A stretch of 64,000 nucleotides of DNA from Azospirillum brasilense (GTDB lineage: Bacteria > Pseudomonadota > Alphaproteobacteria > Azospirillales > Azospirillaceae): NCBI RefSeq assembly GCF_022023855.1, contig NZ_CP059450.1:1975001-2039000 (forward strand), written 5' to 3'. Under the pieces are notes generated by a model. The model searched no databases, was not told the origin of the DNA, and saw only the letters and a program-made list of their open reading frames with translations. Below are positions 52,028-60,239 of the stretch, one piece after another (position 1 is the stretch's first letter; every line of letters begins with the position of its first letter). Both the position numbers and the translations under genes were made by a program.

Positions 52028-53563
52028 CTACCGCTGGACCGTCAGGCGACCGTCGAGCCGCGGCGCGAAGCTGCCCGTGCGGGCGATCCGGCTGGCCAGG
52101 ATGGTCGAGACGAAATCGGCGTCCCGGTCGTCCACCAGCCGCGGAGCGGTGGTCAGCATCGCATAGCCGTCCCCGCCGTTGGCGAGGTAGCTGCCGGTGG
52201 CCAGCCGGAAGCGGGCCGTCGGCTCCACCGGCTTGCCGCCCACCGTCAGCGCCATCACCCGCTGGCCGGGCGGGCGCGACGGGTCGACGATGACGCGGGC
52301 GTTGGACAGGTGCGGGAAACGGCCCTGCAACTGCTCGATTCCGGAGAAGCCGAACTCCAGCGCGTCGCGCAACTGCTGCCCGGTGACCTCGATCAGCACG
52401 GCGGTGTCGTGGAAGGGAAATTCGGTCTGGATGTCCCGGCGCGTCCACACCGTGCCCGCCGCATAGGCGCGGTCGCCGCGGAAGGAGCCGCCGTTGATCA
52501 GCGCCACGTCGGCCTCCATCGCCTCGCGCAGCGAATCGGCGACGGTGTTGGCGAAGGCGTTCTCGCTGGCGCGCACCGCCTCGCGCCGCGTGTCGATGGG
52601 GGCGTCCAGACGGCCCACCTGCATGCCCAGCATGCTGTCCAGCCGCGCGCGATAGGCCTTGGCCTGCGCGTCCAGCGCCGGGTCCGGCGCCACGGTGGCG
52701 GTGTCGATGGCGCGCACGCCGCTGCTCCACACCGTGCGCGTGGCGTCGCCTTTGGTCACCTTCTCGGCGGTGATGTCCAGGGCCAGCACCCAGGCGGCCT
52801 GTGGCTCGACCGTCGCGTTCAGGGTCTTGCCGTCGTATTCCACGGCGACCACCCGCCCGCGGTCCTGGTAAAGCACGATGTCGGCGGCGCCGGAGGCGAT
52901 CACGTCGCGGTGGGTGCCGCCGGAATCGCCGGTCAGCGCCACCACCAGATCGGCCCCGGCGTTGCGCAGGTCCTTCGCCTTCCTGGCCAGCACCGGACCC
53001 GGCGGCAGGAAGTCGGTGCGCGGCGAGCGGGTGATCTCTCCCGTCCGCGCCGGTGCCGCGGCCAGCACCCCGACGCGCACCGGCCCGGCGTTCAGCATCG
53101 CGCGGTCCTCCAGCCCATCCAGCGGCTTGCCGGTCTGGCGGTCCGCCGCGTTGGAGACGACCATGGGGAAGTTCGCTTCGAAGGCGCGGGTCATCAGCAC
53201 ATCGTCGCCGTGATGGAATTCCCGGTTCAGCGCCGCCATGGCGTCGATGCCGACCCCGTTCAGCAGGTCGATGACGTGCGCCCCCTGGTCGTAGAAGGAC
53301 AGGACGGAGGGGGCGAGCGCCTGCCCGCCGTGCAGGACCAGCACGGTGGCGCCCGCCGCCCGTTCCTGGTGGACCAGCGTGGCGAGCCGGGCAATGCCGC
53401 CGCGTCCCTGCACGTCCTCCAGCTCGGTCGTGCTGTGGGCGTAGAGGATGGTGAAGCGGGTGGGGTCCGCCCACGCGGGTTCGCCGGCAGAAATCCCGTT
53501 GGTCAGAATCCCGAGAAGCAGCGCGACCACCGGGCGCAGCCAGACGCCCCTGCCGAATCCCAT
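52028..53563 (-). CDS. secreted 5'-nucleotidase-like protein lacking metal ligands
   Basis: 511 residues. A signal peptide is cleaved near EPAWA (~32). The N-terminal calcineurin-like domain keeps the fold (GGIARLATLVHQERA) but its metal motifs are replaced. The family's NDxH is AHSTT (42-46), GGD is GGQ (Q81), GNHEFD is LNREFH (112-117), the His of the THxG motif is lost around ALTGDSG (209-215), and GGHxH is YQDRG (232-236). The C-terminal substrate domain is well kept: FANTVADSL, INGGSFRGD (357-364) and ANGGDGY (461-467). This suggests a nucleotide-binding pseudoenzyme. GGGGAA before ATG 53563 favours it over ATG 53578. First gene of an operon with the histidine kinase. Confidence 0.88.
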   Translation of the reverse strand: MGFGRGVWLRPVVALLLGILTNGISAGEPAWADPTRFTILYAHSTTELEDVQGRGGIARLATLVHQERAAGATVLVLHGGQALAPSVLSFYDQGAHVIDLLNGVGIDAMAALNREFHHGDDVLMTRAFEANFPMVVSNAADRQTGKPLDGLEDRAMLNAGPVRVGVLAAAPARTGEITRSPRTDFLPPGPVLARKAKDLRNAGADLVVALTGDSGGTHRDVIASGAADIVLYQDRGRVVAVEYDGKTLNATVEPQAAWVLALDITAEKVTKGDATRTVWSSGVRAIDTATVAPDPALDAQAKAYRARLDSMLGMQVGRLDAPIDTRREAVRASENAFANTVADSLREAMEADVALINGGSFRGDRAYAAGTVWTRRDIQTEFPFHDTAVLIEVTGQQLRDALEFGFSGIEQLQGRFPHLSNARVIVDPSRPPGQRVMALTVGGKPVEPTARFRLATGSYLANGGDGYAMLTTAPRLVDDRDADFVSTILASRIARTGSFAPRLDGRLTVQR

Positions 53564-53803
53564 GCCGTCGTTCCCCATCCAGCGCCCGCACGGCCATGGC
53601 CACTGCGGGCCGCACCCCCGGTTCCGCGCCGGATTATGCGCGTTCGCGCGTCGGTGGTGAAGCTGTACCGAGGATGACAAATCGCCCCGTTCCACGACGG
53701 GAGAGCACACTGACACCATAGGGGAAAGCGGAAACGTCAAAAAACCACACTATTCACAGGGAATTATCGGCCTATGCGGATGCTGCACCGCACCCATTCC
53801 GGA

Positions 53804-53816
53804 TTGGTAATACCAG
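53804..53816. promoter_or_regulatory. TGGTNNNACCA palindrome (FadR/PdhR-type operator)
   Basis: TTGGTAATACCAG contains the perfect palindrome TGGTA-A-TACCA, which fits the TGGTnnnACCA consensus of the FadR subfamily of GntR regulators. No FadR-type regulator is in the window; the adjacent MocR protein has a different operator type. Confidence 0.45.
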
Positions 53817-53880
53817 TTTGAAAGGGGTGCCCCTATTCTCCGCCAGCCCATTCTCGGGGCGTTTCCTCCCTAGACTCAAG

Positions 53881-53908
53881 GCCGGAGCGGTTGCTCCGGC
53901 TTTTTTTT
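53881..53908 (+). terminator. intrinsic terminator without an upstream gene
   Basis: 8-bp stem GCCGGAGC/GCTCCGGC (53881-53888, 53893-53900), GGTT loop and eight T. Textbook rho-independent form. No plus-strand gene lies upstream of it, so it ends a leader or small RNA. Confidence 0.85.
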
Positions 53909-54006
53909 CGTCCACGACGCGCCGGACACTCGGGAGCCTGCCGGCGGGAAATCCGGGAAGCTTGCGGTGGATTGCGGATGGGCAAGCTTGCGCTATCCTG
54001 CGGCCC

Positions 54007-55452
54007 ATGCCCGCCCTGCCGCCGCCGGAAACTCTGGATATCGCCCTCAGCCGGACCGCGAAGGTTCCGCTGTCCGCTCAAATCCACGCCGCCTTGCGCG
54101 ACGCCATCCGCAATGGCCGGCTGGCCGGAGGGGCGCGGTTGCCGTCCTGGCGGGATCTGGCGGTGCAGCTCGGGGTGTCCCGTGGGACGGTGCGCGACGC
54201 CTATGAGCGGCTGATCGACGAACAGCTTGCGGTCGGTTTGGGCGCCGCGGGGACGCGGGTGGCCGAGGGGGCCATGGCGGGGCCGTCCCCCGACGGGCCG
54301 GTCCAGGCACCGTCCTTCCCGGAGCTGTTTTCCAATTTCGAGCGGGCGCCGCTGCCCTTCCAGATGGGTGTGCCGGCGCAGGACGCCTTTCCCTTCACGC
54401 TGTGGTCCCGGATCGTCGGGCGGGCGGCGCGGGCCGCCGCGGCGGCCCCGGTCGGCTATCCCGATCCGCGCGGCCATCCGGATCTGCGGCGAGAGATCGC
54501 CGCCGTGCTGGCCATCGCCCGCGGCATCCGCTGCACGCCGGAGCAGATTTTCATCACGGCGGGCTATTCCGGCGCGCTCGGCTTGGTGATTCGGGCCTTG
54601 CGACTGGACGGCGCCACCGCCTGGATGGAGGAGCCCGGCTTTCCCCTGACCCGCCGCGCCCTTCACCTCGCCGGCATGACCGTGGTGCCCGTGCCGACGG
54701 ACGGCGCCGGGATCGACGTGGATGCGGGACTCGCACGGGCGCCCGCGGCGGGCTTGGCCGTGGTGACGCCCGGCCAGCAGGCGCCGCTCGGCGTGACCAT
54801 GACGTTGCAGCGCCGCCTCGCCCTGCTGGAATGGGCCTCGCGAGCCGGGGCATGGATCGTCGAGGACGACTATCTCAGCGAACTGCAACTGAAGGGCCGG
54901 GCCGCTCCGGCGCTGGCCTCCCTCGACCGGGATGGGCGGGTGCTGCACGCCGGCACCTTCAGCAAGACGATCAGCCCGGCGCTGCGGCTCGGCTTCCTGA
55001 TGGTGCCGCCGGGGTTGACCGGTCTCTTCGGCGAGGCCGCCGCCTGCCTGTCCCCGGCTCCAGCGGCGGCGATGCAGCGGGCGGTGGCGGACTTCATGGC
55101 GGGCGGGCATTATTTCCGGCACCTGCGCCGGATGAAGCGGCTCTACGCCGTCCGCCAGCAGGCGCTTCTGGCGACCATGCGCGACGCCGCGGGGGCGGAG
55201 TCACCGATGGCGGTGGAGGCGTCGGGGAGCCTGTCGGTCCGCCTGGACCTGCCACCGGGCAGCCGCGATGTCGGCATCGCCGCGGCGGCGCAGGCGGACG
55301 GTCTCGCTCCGGTGCCGCTGTCGCCCTGGTACGCCGATGGCCCGGAGGCCGCTCGCCCCCGAGGCCTGCTGCTGGGCATCACCAATTTGCAGGAACGGCG
55401 CCTGTCCGACGACTGTCGCCGATTGCTCGACTTGGTGAAACGGCATGGCTGA
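54007..55452 (+). CDS. MocR family regulator (GntR HTH + aminotransferase fold)
   Basis: 481 residues. The winged HTH at ~10-80 (PLSAQIHAALRDAIRNGRL, LAVQLGVSRGTVRDAYERLI) is followed by a type I aminotransferase-like domain (~110-475) with the PLP lysine in FSKTISPALRLGF and IVEDDYLSEL. MocR regulators bind PLP or an aldimine and control genes such as pdx or amino-acid routes. No obvious target lies next to it; the AhpD-like gene is convergent. Its long leader with a terminator suggests control by attenuation. Confidence 0.93.
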   Translation: MPALPPPETLDIALSRTAKVPLSAQIHAALRDAIRNGRLAGGARLPSWRDLAVQLGVSRGTVRDAYERLIDEQLAVGLGAAGTRVAEGAMAGPSPDGPVQAPSFPELFSNFERAPLPFQMGVPAQDAFPFTLWSRIVGRAARAAAAAPVGYPDPRGHPDLRREIAAVLAIARGIRCTPEQIFITAGYSGALGLVIRALRLDGATAWMEEPGFPLTRRALHLAGMTVVPVPTDGAGIDVDAGLARAPAAGLAVVTPGQQAPLGVTMTLQRRLALLEWASRAGAWIVEDDYLSELQLKGRAAPALASLDRDGRVLHAGTFSKTISPALRLGFLMVPPGLTGLFGEAAACLSPAPAAAMQRAVADFMAGGHYFRHLRRMKRLYAVRQQALLATMRDAAGAESPMAVEASGSLSVRLDLPPGSRDVGIAAAAQADGLAPVPLSPWYADGPEAARPRGLLLGITNLQERRLSDDCRRLLDLVKRHG

Positions 55453-55467
55453 GCCGGCGTATCGCGC

Positions 55468-55917
55468 TCAACGGGCCGCGGCGGGAACCGTGCGGAAGCT
55501 GATGGCGAGGCGGTTGTAGAGATTCATCAGGCCGATGGCGATCGTCAGGTCGGCCACCTCCTTCTCGGAGAACAGCGCCGACACCGCCTGGAACTCCGAA
55601 TCCGGGACGGCGGTCTCGGCCACCCGCGTCACCGTCTCCGCCCAGCGCAAGGCGGCGCGTTCGCGGTCGGTGAACAGCGTTTCGGCCTCGTGCCAGACCG
55701 GCACCAGCACCAGCTTGTCGATGGTGACACCGTTCTTCAGCAGATCGCGGCTGTGCAGGTCGATGCAATAGGCGCAGCCGTTGATTTGCGAAACGCGTAA
55801 ATACACGAGATCGATCAACGTGACAGGAAGCCCGCACTGGCCGATGTAGCCATGCGCACCGGCGAGGGCCTTCATGCCGGCGGGGGCGGTGGCGTGGTAG
55901 TCGAGACGCGGGGACAT
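55468..55917 (-). CDS. carboxymuconolactone decarboxylase / AhpD-like peroxidase
   Basis: 149 residues. CMD-family protein with redox motif C48-x2-C51 and H55 (GCAYCIDLHSRDL), SQING before it, and RAALRWAETVTRV. Alkylhydroperoxidase-like activity is expected. It lies downstream of the TetR gene on the same strand (124-base gap) and could be co-transcribed with it. Second such protein in the window, only distantly similar to the one at 26551. Confidence 0.9.
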   Translation of the reverse strand: MSPRLDYHATAPAGMKALAGAHGYIGQCGLPVTLIDLVYLRVSQINGCAYCIDLHSRDLLKNGVTIDKLVLVPVWHEAETLFTDRERAALRWAETVTRVAETAVPDSEFQAVSALFSEKEVADLTIAIGLMNLYNRLAISFRTVPAAAR

Positions 55918-56041
55918 GGCGGTTGGTCCTCAATGGGGATGCGGGAGGTTCCCGGCTGCCGCTGATCCTGCGCCTCCCGCCGGTCAGTCGTAAGGACCAA
56001 GACGTGACGGAAATCCTGTACCATCCCCGCAGGACCACCCG

Positions 56042-56641
56042 TCAGACACCCGCCAGTTCCCGGCGGAAGGCCCGGTCCATCATGGCGGCCACCCGGTCCA
56101 GCCTTTCCCGATCCGCGCCGTCGCGGGCCGCCGCCGACATCCCCATCATTGCGACCACCACCAGATCGGCCAGCGCGTCGGCGCGGTCCGGCGCTTCGGT
56201 GGCGATGAAGTCGCGGACCGCGGCGCAGCCCTCCCGCTTGGCCGCGTCGGCCAAGGCCTGTGCCTCGGGGTCGGCGCTGTTGCGCGCGCCGTCGAGCACG
56301 AGGCACCCCGCCGTCCCTCCCTGGCCGGGATACAGCTCGGCGGCGAGCGCCAGCGTCCGCCCGATCACCGTGGCCACATCGCCGCCCTCCGCCAGGGCCC
56401 GTGCGAAGATGTTGGCCTCGCCCGCCGCGTAGCGCCGCAGGGCGCGTTCGAACAGCCCGGCCTTGCTGCCGAAGGCGGCGTAAAAGCTCGGCGGCTTGAT
56501 GCCCAGTTCGGTGCCCAGCTCGGCCACGCCGACCGCGTCGTAACCGCGGGCGTGGAACAGGCGCATCGCCGTCTCCACCGCCTCGTCCACGTCGAAGGAA
56601 CGCCGCCGTCCGCGCGGCTCCGATTTTTTTGTAGTGACCAC
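56042..56641 (-). CDS. TetR family transcriptional regulator
   Basis: 199 residues. N-terminal HTH (~12-60; AVETAMRLFHARGYDAVGVA, ELGIKPPSFYAAFGSKAGLF) with a ligand-binding C-terminal domain containing CLVLDGARN. The only usable start is a GTG at 56641, which lies inside the operator-like site at 56632-56643, so bound repressor would cover its own start. Divergent from the SDR gene; likely represses it and itself. Confidence 0.9.
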   Translation of the reverse strand: MVTTKKSEPRGRRRSFDVDEAVETAMRLFHARGYDAVGVAELGTELGIKPPSFYAAFGSKAGLFERALRRYAAGEANIFARALAEGGDVATVIGRTLALAAELYPGQGGTAGCLVLDGARNSADPEAQALADAAKREGCAAVRDFIATEAPDRADALADLVVVAMMGMSAAARDGADRERLDRVAAMMDRAFRRELAGV

Positions 56642-56643
56642 TA
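56632..56643. promoter_or_regulatory. TetR operator candidate 1
   Basis: TAGTG-AC-CACTA, a perfect inverted repeat with 5-base arms, overlapping the GTG start of the TetR gene. Matches site 2 at 56682-56693 in 10 of 12 positions on the reverse strand, if one base of site 2 is allowed to differ in each arm comparison. Confidence 0.6.
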
Positions 56644-56681
56644 TAAAAAATCCTTGCGCGATGCCTTTCGCTGATTTTATA

Positions 56682-56693
56682 TAGCGGTCACTA
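56682..56693. promoter_or_regulatory. TetR operator candidate 2
   Basis: TAGCG-GT-CACTA, one mismatch from a perfect inverted repeat, 21 bases before the SDR ATG. Centre-to-centre distance to site 1 is 50 bases. The region between is AT-rich (ATTTTATATAG), suitable for promoters in both directions. Confidence 0.6.
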
Positions 56694-56714
56694 CATTAAT
56701 TCAAGGAACCGATC

Positions 56715-57428
56715 ATGAGCGACTTCGCGGGCAAGAACATCCTGGTGCTGGGCGGCAGCCGGGGCATCGGCAAGGCCATCGTGCAGCGTTTCGCGGCGGG
56801 TGGCGGGCGAGTCGCCTTCACCTACGCCGGTTCGGCGGAGGCCGCAGCGGCGCTGGCCGCCGAGACCGGGTCCGAGGCGATCCGCACCGACAGCGCCGAC
56901 CGCGACGCGGTGATCGCAACGGTGGCCGGGCGGGGCGCGCTGGACGTGCTGGTCGTCAACGCCGGGGTGGCGATCATCGGCGATCCGCTGACCTTCGACC
57001 CCGACGAGGTTGACCGCATGATCGACATCAACGTGCGCGGGCCCTACCACGCCGCGGTCGAGGCGGCGCGCCACATGACCGGGCCGGGGCGCATCATCGT
57101 CATCGGGTCGGTCAACGGCGACCGCATGCCCTTCGCGGGCGGGGCGGCCTATGCGCTCACCAAATCGGCGGTCCAGGGCATGGTGCGTGGCCTAGCGCGC
57201 GACTTCGGCGACCGCGGGATCACCGTCAACGCGATCCAGCCGGGGCCGACCGACAGCGATATGAATCCGGCCGACGGTCCGATGGCCGAGGCCATGCGCG
57301 GCTTCATGGCGATCAAGCGCTACGCCCACGCCAGCGAGGTCGCCGAACTGACCGCCTTCGTCGCCGGCCCGCACGGCGCGATGATCACCGGCACGTTCCA
57401 GACCATCGACGGCGGCTTCGGGGCCTGA
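56715..57428 (+). CDS. short-chain dehydrogenase/reductase
   Basis: 237 residues of the classical SDR family. Cofactor loop GGSRGIGKA (13-21), NAG at 82-84, catalytic S132, Y146 and K150 (YALTK), and PGPTDSDMNP after it. Substrate unknown; often such a TetR-linked SDR acts on quinones, aldehydes or signal lactones. Controlled by the divergent TetR gene if the two operator-like sites are real. Confidence 0.93.
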   Translation: MSDFAGKNILVLGGSRGIGKAIVQRFAAGGGRVAFTYAGSAEAAAALAAETGSEAIRTDSADRDAVIATVAGRGALDVLVVNAGVAIIGDPLTFDPDEVDRMIDINVRGPYHAAVEAARHMTGPGRIIVIGSVNGDRMPFAGGAAYALTKSAVQGMVRGLARDFGDRGITVNAIQPGPTDSDMNPADGPMAEAMRGFMAIKRYAHASEVAELTAFVAGPHGAMITGTFQTIDGGFGA

Positions 57429-57437
57429 CGGCGGCCT

Positions 57438-58097
57438 TTACGTCGTCCCGCCCCAGCGGTCGCGGAAGACGAGGTCCTCAAGGGGGAGCCGGCTGCGCCA
57501 GCCGGCTTTCTCCAGTTCCGGCGTCTCGTGGAAGTGGGAGACGTAGCCGAGGCAGAGGTAGGCCACGGGGACGATCCGCTCCGGGATGCCCAGCGCCTCG
57601 CGCAGCTTGTCCTCGTGCAGGATGCTGACCCAGCCGACGCCCAGCCCCTCCGCCCGCGCGGCCAACCAGAGATTCTGCACCGCGCAGACGCAGGAGTAGA
57701 GGTCCATGGTCGGGATGTGCGTCCGCCCCAGCACCACCGGGCCGGAGCGCTCCCGGTCGCAGGTGATGCACAGGTTGACCGGCGCCTCGCGGATGCCTTC
57801 CAGCTTCAGGCGGCTGTAAAGCGCCTTGCGTTCCCCGGTGAAGAGGGCGGCGGCCTCCTCGTTGGCCTGGGAGAAATCGGCGTGCACGCGGGCCTTCACC
57901 GCCGGGTCCTGGACGACGATGAAGTTCCAGGGCTGCATGAAGCCGACCGACGGCGCGTGGTGCGCGGCGGTCAGCACGCGGGTCAGCACCTCGTCGGGGA
58001 CCGGGTCGGGGGCGAACTGCCCGCGCACGTCGCGGCGCGAGAAGATCGCCTTGTAGAGCGCGTCCCGCTCCTCCGGTGCGAAGGCGTGGTCGCTCAT
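57438..58097 (-). CDS. bluB: 5,6-dimethylbenzimidazole synthase
   Basis: 219 residues. Oxygen-dependent conversion of FMNH2 to dimethylbenzimidazole, the lower ligand of B12. Nitroreductase-like fold with family segments SRRDVRGQFAPDPVPDEVL, HHAPSVGFMQPWNFIVVQD and GVGWVSILHEDKLREALGIP. The ATG overlaps the cobB stop (ATGA), so it is translationally coupled to cobB at the end of the cobA-cobB-bluB unit. Its presence shows the organism makes true cobalamin, aerobically. Confidence 0.95.
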   Translation of the reverse strand: MSDHAFAPEERDALYKAIFSRRDVRGQFAPDPVPDEVLTRVLTAAHHAPSVGFMQPWNFIVVQDPAVKARVHADFSQANEEAAALFTGERKALYSRLKLEGIREAPVNLCITCDRERSGPVVLGRTHIPTMDLYSCVCAVQNLWLAARAEGLGVGWVSILHEDKLREALGIPERIVPVAYLCLGYVSHFHETPELEKAGWRSRLPLEDLVFRDRWGGTT

Positions 58098-59440
58098 TGA
58101 TCTGCCGCGATGACGTGGAAGAAGGAGGCGAAGACGCTGCCCCGCCGGCCGCCGAGCGGGCCGAGGTCCGAGTCGTCCGCCGCCGTGGCGGTGACCAGCG
58201 GCTCGTCCCCCCCGCGGTCGAGGATCGAGGCGTAGTGGAACTCGTGCCCGCGCAGCGCGGTGCCCGCCCGGCCCAGCGGCGTGTCGCCCAGCAGGACGGC
58301 GCGGCGATAGCCGAGATGCAGTTTCCGCTTGGCGAAGGAGGTCCGCACCCCGAGCAGCCCGAGCATCGGGTGGGTGGTGCCCGCCGCGTCCTCCAGCGAC
58401 TCGCCGAGCGCCATGTAGCCGCCGCACTCGCCATAGACTGAGCGGCCGAGCCCGGCGAAGCGGTGCATGCCGTCGCGGAAGCGTCCGGCGGCGGCGAGCC
58501 GTCCGGCGTGCAGTTCCGGATAGCCGCCGGGCAGATAGACGGCGTCCGCGTCGTCGGGCGGCGCCTCGTCGGCCAGGGGCGAGAAGTGCGTCACCTCGGC
58601 GCCCGCCGCGCGCCAGCCCTCCAGAAGGTGCGGGTAGACGAAGGTGAAGGCGGCGTCCCGCGCGATGGCGATGCGCTGGCCCAGCGGCGGCAGGGCGGGC
58701 ACGAAGCTCCCCTCCGGCGCGCGGGAGGGGGTGGCGAGTGCCGCCACCCGGTCGAGATCGACATGCTGCGCGATGAAGCGGCCGAGCGCCGCCAGACGCT
58801 CCTGAAGGTCCGCCGTCTCCTCCGCCTGGATCAGGCCGAGGTGGCGTTCGGGCAGGATCACGTCGGGGGTGCGGGGCAGCGAACCGAGGACGGGGACGCC
58901 CAGCGCCTCGATGGCGCCGCCGGCCAAGGCGAGATGGCGCGGGCTGGCGATGTTGTTCAGGATCACCCCGCCGATCCGCACATCGTCGCGGTAGGTGGCG
59001 AAGCCCTTGACCAGGGCGGCGGCGGACTGCGACTGGCCCTTGGCGTTGACCACCAGAATCACCGGCCAGCCGGTGCGCGCCGCCAGTTCGGAGGTGGCGC
59101 CGGTGCCGGTCGCCCCGACGCCGGCCACCCCGTCGAACAGGCCCATCAGCGCCTCGCAGACCAGCAGGTCGGTGCCCTCCCCGGCACGGCGGGCCAGCGA
59201 ATCCAGCAGGTCCGGCCCCATCGCCCAGTTGTCGAGGTTGACGCTGGGCCGCCCGGTCGCCGCTTGATGGAAGGCCGGGTCGATGTAGTCCGGCCCCGCC
59301 TTCACCGCGCCGACGCGCAGGCCGCGCGCCTTCAGGGCCACCAGCAGCCCCAGCGTGACGGTGGTCTTGCCGGTGCCGGACGCCGGCGCCCCGACGATCA
59401 GCCCGCGCGGTGCAGCCTCAGACATGGGGGCCTCAGCCAT
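58094..59440 (-). CDS. cobB: cobyrinic acid a,c-diamide synthase
   Basis: 448 residues. Amidates the a and c side chains of (hydrogeno)byrinic acid using glutamine and ATP. P-loop-like GAPASGTGKTTVTLG at the N-terminus, GVILNNIASPRHLAL, and the class I glutaminase half with the cysteine in YGECGGYMALG. AAGGAGG 6 bases before ATG 59440 sets the start inside the end of cobA (8-base overlap). Confidence 0.95.
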   Translation of the reverse strand: MAEAPMSEAAPRGLIVGAPASGTGKTTVTLGLLVALKARGLRVGAVKAGPDYIDPAFHQAATGRPSVNLDNWAMGPDLLDSLARRAGEGTDLLVCEALMGLFDGVAGVGATGTGATSELAARTGWPVILVVNAKGQSQSAAALVKGFATYRDDVRIGGVILNNIASPRHLALAGGAIEALGVPVLGSLPRTPDVILPERHLGLIQAEETADLQERLAALGRFIAQHVDLDRVAALATPSRAPEGSFVPALPPLGQRIAIARDAAFTFVYPHLLEGWRAAGAEVTHFSPLADEAPPDDADAVYLPGGYPELHAGRLAAAGRFRDGMHRFAGLGRSVYGECGGYMALGESLEDAAGTTHPMLGLLGVRTSFAKRKLHLGYRRAVLLGDTPLGRAGTALRGHEFHYASILDRGGDEPLVTATAADDSDLGPLGGRRGSVFASFFHVIAADQ

Positions 59441-60239
59441 GGGGAGCCTCCTTGGGCAGCCAGTCGAGCACGGGGCGCAGCCGCACCACCTCGCCGATCA
59501 CGATGATGGCCGGGGGCTCCATCCCGCTCGCCTCCAGATCGGCGACGCAGGTGCCGAGTGTGGTGACCAGCACGCGCTGCCGCTCGGTCGTCGCGTCGGT
59601 CACCACGCCGACCGGCGTGTCGGCGGACCGTCCGCCCTCCATCAGCGCGGCGGCGATGCCGGGCAAACCCTTCCAGGCCATGTAGAGGATCAGCGGCGCG
59701 CCCGTCGCGGCCAGCGCCTTCCAGTCCGGCCCGCCCGCGCAGCTGTGGCCGGTCGCCAGGATCACCGCCTGGTTGGCCGAGCGGTGGGTGGCCGGGATGC
59801 CGGCGTAGGCTGGGCCGGCGAGGCCCGCCGTGATGCCGGGGATGATGCGGAAGGGGATGCCCCGCTCGGCCAGCGCCTGCGCCTCCTCGCCGCCGCGTCC
59901 GAAGACGAAGGGGTCGCCGCCCTTCAGCCGCAGCACGCGGTGCCCCTCGCGCGCCAGCTCGATCAGGCGGTTGGTGATGTCGTCCTGGTGGGCGGAGGGC
60001 TTTCCGCCGCGTTTGCCCGCGAACTCCAGCCTTGCCGAGGGCGCTGCCAGCGCCATGATCCGTTCACCGACCAGCGCGTCGTGGACGATCACCTCGGCTT
60101 GCCTTAGACCTTGCAGGGCCAGCAGGGTCAGCAGGCCGGGATCGCCGGGACCGGCCCCCGCCAGCCACACGCTGCCGGGCCGGAAGTCGGCCAGTTCCAG
60201 AGGAAGAGAAAGGGAGTCGGGCAACGGCTCTGCGGTCAT
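59433..60239 (-). CDS. cobA: uroporphyrinogen-III C-methyltransferase
   Basis: 268 residues. Makes precorrin-2 with two S-adenosylmethionine. SAM-binding GAGPGDPGLLTLLAL, the substrate loop RLKGGDPFVFGRGGEEA, PGITAGLAGPAYAGIPATHR and TLGTCVADL are all typical SUMT segments. No CysG dehydrogenase/chelatase domain is fused. Its ATG (60239-60237) shares bases with the ATG of divergent cbiD (CATG). No strong ribosome site is seen. Confidence 0.95.
   Translation of the reverse strand: MTAEPLPDSLSLPLELADFRPGSVWLAGAGPGDPGLLTLLALQGLRQAEVIVHDALVGERIMALAAPSARLEFAGKRGGKPSAHQDDITNRLIELAREGHRVLRLKGGDPFVFGRGGEEAQALAERGIPFRIIPGITAGLAGPAYAGIPATHRSANQAVILATGHSCAGGPDWKALAATGAPLILYMAWKGLPGIAAALMEGGRSADTPVGVVTDATTERQRVLVTTLGTCVADLEASGMEPPAIIVIGEVVRLRPVLDWLPKEAPHG

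Larger units (their letters stand above)
53564..54006. other. 443-bp intergenic region with operator-like site and terminator
   Basis: Divergent region between the nucleotidase-like gene and the MocR gene. It holds a FadR-type palindrome (53804-53816) and an intrinsic terminator reading rightward (53881-53908), about 100 bases before the MocR ATG. No tRNA or ORF is convincing. A short transcript ending at the terminator, either an sRNA or a leader attenuator, is possible. Confidence 0.5.

Noticed and set aside
53740..53908. tmRNA or SRP RNA ending at the strong terminator
   Set aside because: No CCA-ending acceptor, tag frame or SRP Alu/S-domain consensus could be recognised. Kept only as a possible small transcript.
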